Below, piece after piece: positions 61,756-64,000 of a stretch of 64,000 nucleotides of DNA. Source of the stretch: Amnibacterium setariae (GTDB taxonomy: Bacteria; Actinomycetota; Actinomycetes; Actinomycetales; Microbacteriaceae). The translations under genes were made by a program, and so were the position numbers. The stretch covers positions 1 through 64,000 of the forward strand of contig NZ_QXTG01000002.1 in the NCBI RefSeq assembly GCF_003581425.1, given 5' to 3'. Positions within the stretch are counted from its first letter, which is position 1. Every line of letters starts with the position of its first letter. The notes under the pieces were generated by a model, which saw only the letters and a program-made list of their open reading frames with translations, was not told the DNA's origin and searched no databases.

Positions 61756-63342
61756 ATGTCGGAGGCGAACGAGGAGCCGCAGATGGGAACACCCGTTCTC
61801 CTGCCGCTCGCGCGCCGACGATGGACGCGCAACCCGGCGCTCGACGACATGCCGGTGGTGCAGACGGTCGCGATCGGCTCGATCGCGGCGCCGGGCGACG
61901 ACACGCACGCGGCGCTCGCCGGGTGGGACGAGGAGACACGCGGCTGGGCGCTGCAGAAGCTCGCCGCCGCGCACCTGGACCCCGCCGCATGGCGCGCCTC
62001 CGTGGTGCTCGAGGACCGGAACGACGTGTCCGACGAGGAGTGGGAGCGCATGGACTGCGCGCCGAACGCGCTCCCGGAGGGCTCGGAGCTGTTCCAGGCG
62101 CTCGCCGACGTCGAGGACCTGCAGCGGCTGCTGCAGGGGCTGGAGGCGCGCCGGGTCGTCGCCGCGCTGCGCGCGTGGCGAGCGGCGCTGGCGGACGAGG
62201 GGCGCCCCGGCGCCGCGAACACCCCGTACCAGAAGGGCTTGTTCCTCGACCTCGGCGCGAAGCTCAAGGTCGCCGACTCCACTGCGAAGACGCTCGTGCA
62301 CACCGCCGCCCGGCTCGAACGCGACCTGCCGCTCGTCTGGGCGCACTTCCTCGCCGGGCGGGCGCCGTGGCGGGCGATGCAGATCGTGCACGCCGCGGCC
62401 GAGGGGCTCGACGACGCGGTGCTCCCCGTCTTCGATGCGAAGGCCGTGCTGAAGCTCGACGAGGTCCTCATGCCGAGCCTCCCCGACGCGCTGCGCCGCC
62501 TCGCGGAGCGCCTCCAGCCGACGACCGCGGACGAGCGTCATGAGCGGGCGGCCGCACGCCGTCGCTACACGATCGAGGCCGCGGCGGACGGCATGGGCTG
62601 GCTGCACCTGTTCGCGCCGATGGCCGACCTCCTCGGCATGGACCACCAGGTGACCAAGCAGGCGATCGCCGCCCACGGCAGGGCGGACGAGCGGCGGGGC
62701 ATCCAGATCCTCAAGGCGGACGTCCTGCGGGACGGGCTGCGCGCCTTCCTGCGCACGGACGCCGACCCGGCTCGGGAAGGCGACGCCCTGGTCCCGGGGC
62801 GCCGGGGCGTGGTGCCGCGCGTCTCGATCCTGATCCCGGCCATGACCGCGCTCGGCCGGTCCACGGCCGCACCGGTGCTGCAGGGATACGGGCCCATCGG
62901 CATCCGCACGGCGCTCCGGATCGCCGGGGAGGCGACCTCGTGGATCCGAGTGCTCACGGACCCCTTCACGGGCGCTCCGCTCAGCATCGGACGCGAGAAG
63001 TACCGCCCCACCGAGGACATGCGCGCGTTCATCCGGCTCCTCGACGGCGGGAACCGCGGACCGGGGCGCCCGCGCGGCCCCGACGAGGTCGACATCGACC
63101 ACGCCGAGTCGTTCCGGGCGCACGACGAGCGGGGCGAGACGTCGGTCGACAACCTGATGCTGCTGTCGCGCAGCGATCACGGTGCGAAGACCGCCGGCGC
63201 GGCCGACGCCGACCTGCTGCTCGACCGGACGGTCGTCTGGCAGACGCCGTCGGGGAACAAGTACGTCACCCGACCCCTCGACCCGCCGGAGGCGACGCCG
63301 ATCCCGACCGAGCTGACGGACGAGGACGACTGCCCCTTCTGA
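61756..63342 (+). CDS. DUF222 / HNH-like protein with altered zinc-binding cysteines
   Basis: The 528-residue protein has a long helical DUF222-like region (residues about 60-300; GAKLKVADSTAKTLVHTAAR, LERDLPLVWAHFLAGRAPWR) and a C-terminal HNH-like module (about 440-490) with DEVDIDHAESF, SVDNLMLLSR and SDHGAKT. In usual members the segment before the DxDH motif is CRxPGC; here it reads LLDGGNRGPGRPRGP with both Cys missing. Catalytic His/Asn/His remain, so activity is possible without that zinc knuckle. DUF222-HNH genes are multicopy in this family of bacteria. Role unknown. Leaderless ATG. Confidence 0.82.
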   Translation: MSEANEEPQMGTPVLLPLARRRWTRNPALDDMPVVQTVAIGSIAAPGDDTHAALAGWDEETRGWALQKLAAAHLDPAAWRASVVLEDRNDVSDEEWERMDCAPNALPEGSELFQALADVEDLQRLLQGLEARRVVAALRAWRAALADEGRPGAANTPYQKGLFLDLGAKLKVADSTAKTLVHTAARLERDLPLVWAHFLAGRAPWRAMQIVHAAAEGLDDAVLPVFDAKAVLKLDEVLMPSLPDALRRLAERLQPTTADERHERAAARRRYTIEAAADGMGWLHLFAPMADLLGMDHQVTKQAIAAHGRADERRGIQILKADVLRDGLRAFLRTDADPAREGDALVPGRRGVVPRVSILIPAMTALGRSTAAPVLQGYGPIGIRTALRIAGEATSWIRVLTDPFTGAPLSIGREKYRPTEDMRAFIRLLDGGNRGPGRPRGPDEVDIDHAESFRAHDERGETSVDNLMLLSRSDHGAKTAGAADADLLLDRTVVWQTPSGNKYVTRPLDPPEATPIPTELTDEDDCPF

Positions 63343-63517
63343 ACCCACGGCCGGGCCCGCCGAGGATCTGCGATCGGGTGCGCGCGTCGCTCGTCCGTCG
63401 ACCCGTGTCAACCCCCTCGCCCGATCCACGGTCCTCGCAGGTCGCTCGGAAAGATTCGGCGGCCGCGACCCAAGGAAGCAGCGACTGCCCCGTTCCGTGT
63501 CGCGCAGGGAGGAACGC

Positions 63518-64000
63518 ATGACCGACACCACGCCGACGAGCCCGGCTCCGGAGCCCGACCCGACGTCGATCGAGACGCCGGCGGCCGCGGACGCCGCGCC
63601 CCTGGACGCGCCCGAGGGGCCCTCGGCCCCCGTCGGGGCCGCGCCCGAGGCGCCCGCCGCCACCGTGACCCCGCCGCAGACCAGCCTCGCCTCGCGCGGC
63701 GTGAACTACGCGGTCGACATCGTCTTCTGCATCGACGTGACGGGCAGCATGGACCCGATCCTCGACGCCGTGAAGGCGAACGCGCTCGGCTTCTACGACG
63801 ACGTCCAGACCAACCTCACCGCGAAGGGCAAGAACGTCGCCCAGCTGCGCGTCCGCGTCGTCGCCTTCCGCGACCTCGTCGCCGACGGCGACGCCGCGAT
63901 CGAGGAGTCGCCGTTCTTCGCGCTCCCGGACGAGCGGGCCCGCTTCTCGGAGTTCGTCGGCGGCCTCACCGCCGAGGGCGGCGGCGACGCCCCCGAGTCC
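63518..64000 (+). CDS. VWA domain protein (partial, continues past window)
   Basis: Only the first 161 residues are visible. A Pro/Ala/Thr-rich disordered leader of about 60 residues is followed by a von Willebrand factor A domain with the MIDAS-like DIVFCIDVTGSMDPILDAVK (DxTxS). Then come VRVVAFRDLVADGD and SEFVGGLTAEGGGDAPES. The metal site and the 'GGGDAPES' strand are typical of bacterial VWA proteins of the tellurium/stress type. GGGAGGA precedes the ATG. The remainder is outside the window. Confidence 0.85.
   Translation, partial: MTDTTPTSPAPEPDPTSIETPAAADAAPLDAPEGPSAPVGAAPEAPAATVTPPQTSLASRGVNYAVDIVFCIDVTGSMDPILDAVKANALGFYDDVQTNLTAKGKNVAQLRVRVVAFRDLVADGDAAIEESPFFALPDERARFSEFVGGLTAEGGGDAPES

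Noticed and set aside
59872-63663. A 1263-residue minus-strand open frame over the regulator and DUF222 genes
   Set aside because: Same compositional artefact; it crosses an obvious divergent promoter region and contains no recognisable domain.

Overview
The window is about 64 kb of very GC-rich DNA with strong G/C in third codon positions, GTG starts, ATGA/GTGA stop-start overlaps and many near-leaderless promoters. The gene order tlyA-nadK-recN-pyrG-nudix-xerD-parA-scpA-scpB-rluB-cmk-der is the conserved actinobacterial core cluster (compare Mycobacterium tuberculosis Rv1692 to Rv1713). The accessory content (DUF222/HNH protein, CGNR regulators, F420-type luciferase-like enzyme, EthA/EthR pair) suggests a Microbacteriaceae-like actinobacterium. 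That family placement is inference.

Layout. 1-446: 3' end of a 23S rRNA gene, 5S rRNA and a strong terminator closing an rRNA operon. 481-18012: housekeeping block, all on the + strand apart from a methyltransferase remnant. It holds an Arg/Asp-repeat TPR-like protein, HAD phosphatase, a 39-residue gene, tlyA, nadK, recN, pyrG, Nudix hydrolase, xerD, parA, scpA, scpB, rluB, tyrA, cmk, der and an aminoglycoside-phosphotransferase-like gene. 18079-19283: a membrane/Rieske-fold protein that has lost most iron-sulfur ligands, and a KTSC protein. 19444-32988: a catabolic island with an esterase, 3-hydroxyacyl-CoA dehydrogenase, an EthA-like Baeyer-Villiger monooxygenase divergent from an EthR-like repressor, acyl-CoA ligase, thioesterase, a second TetR regulator, acyl-CoA dehydrogenase, thiolase, MaoC hydratase, SDR, zinc alcohol dehydrogenase and an LLM oxidoreductase. 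A 27-nt element repeated at two promoters ties the two halves together. 33081-40498: aspartate ammonia-lyase, a DUF2786 protein, two acetyltransferases, and divergent GH36 and GH13 glycosidases. 40502-51054: redox and detoxification genes, including two paralogous epoxide hydrolases, a CGNR regulator divergent from an EamA transporter, SDR, peroxiredoxin, thioredoxin, aldo/keto reductase and FAD monooxygenase. 51137-56778: a secreted acidic protein, tRNA-Pro(GGG) and mostly small membrane or secreted proteins of unknown role. 56865-64000: MFS transporter, DUF4287, a guanidine-III riboswitch in front of an SMR exporter, an azoreductase-like enzyme, a TrxR-like/methyltransferase fusion with an XRE-cupin regulator, a DUF222/HNH protein and the start of a VWA-domain protein.

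How it works together (inference). The 19.4-33 kb island encodes alcohol/ketone oxidation, Baeyer-Villiger oxygen insertion, ester or lactone hydrolysis, CoA activation and all four beta-oxidation activities, so it looks like a near-complete route from an alicyclic or long-chain alcohol or ketone to acetyl-CoA. Three copies of a ~98-bp palindromic element and two copies of a long hairpin lie between genes. No CRISPR array, IS transposase or phage module is visible.
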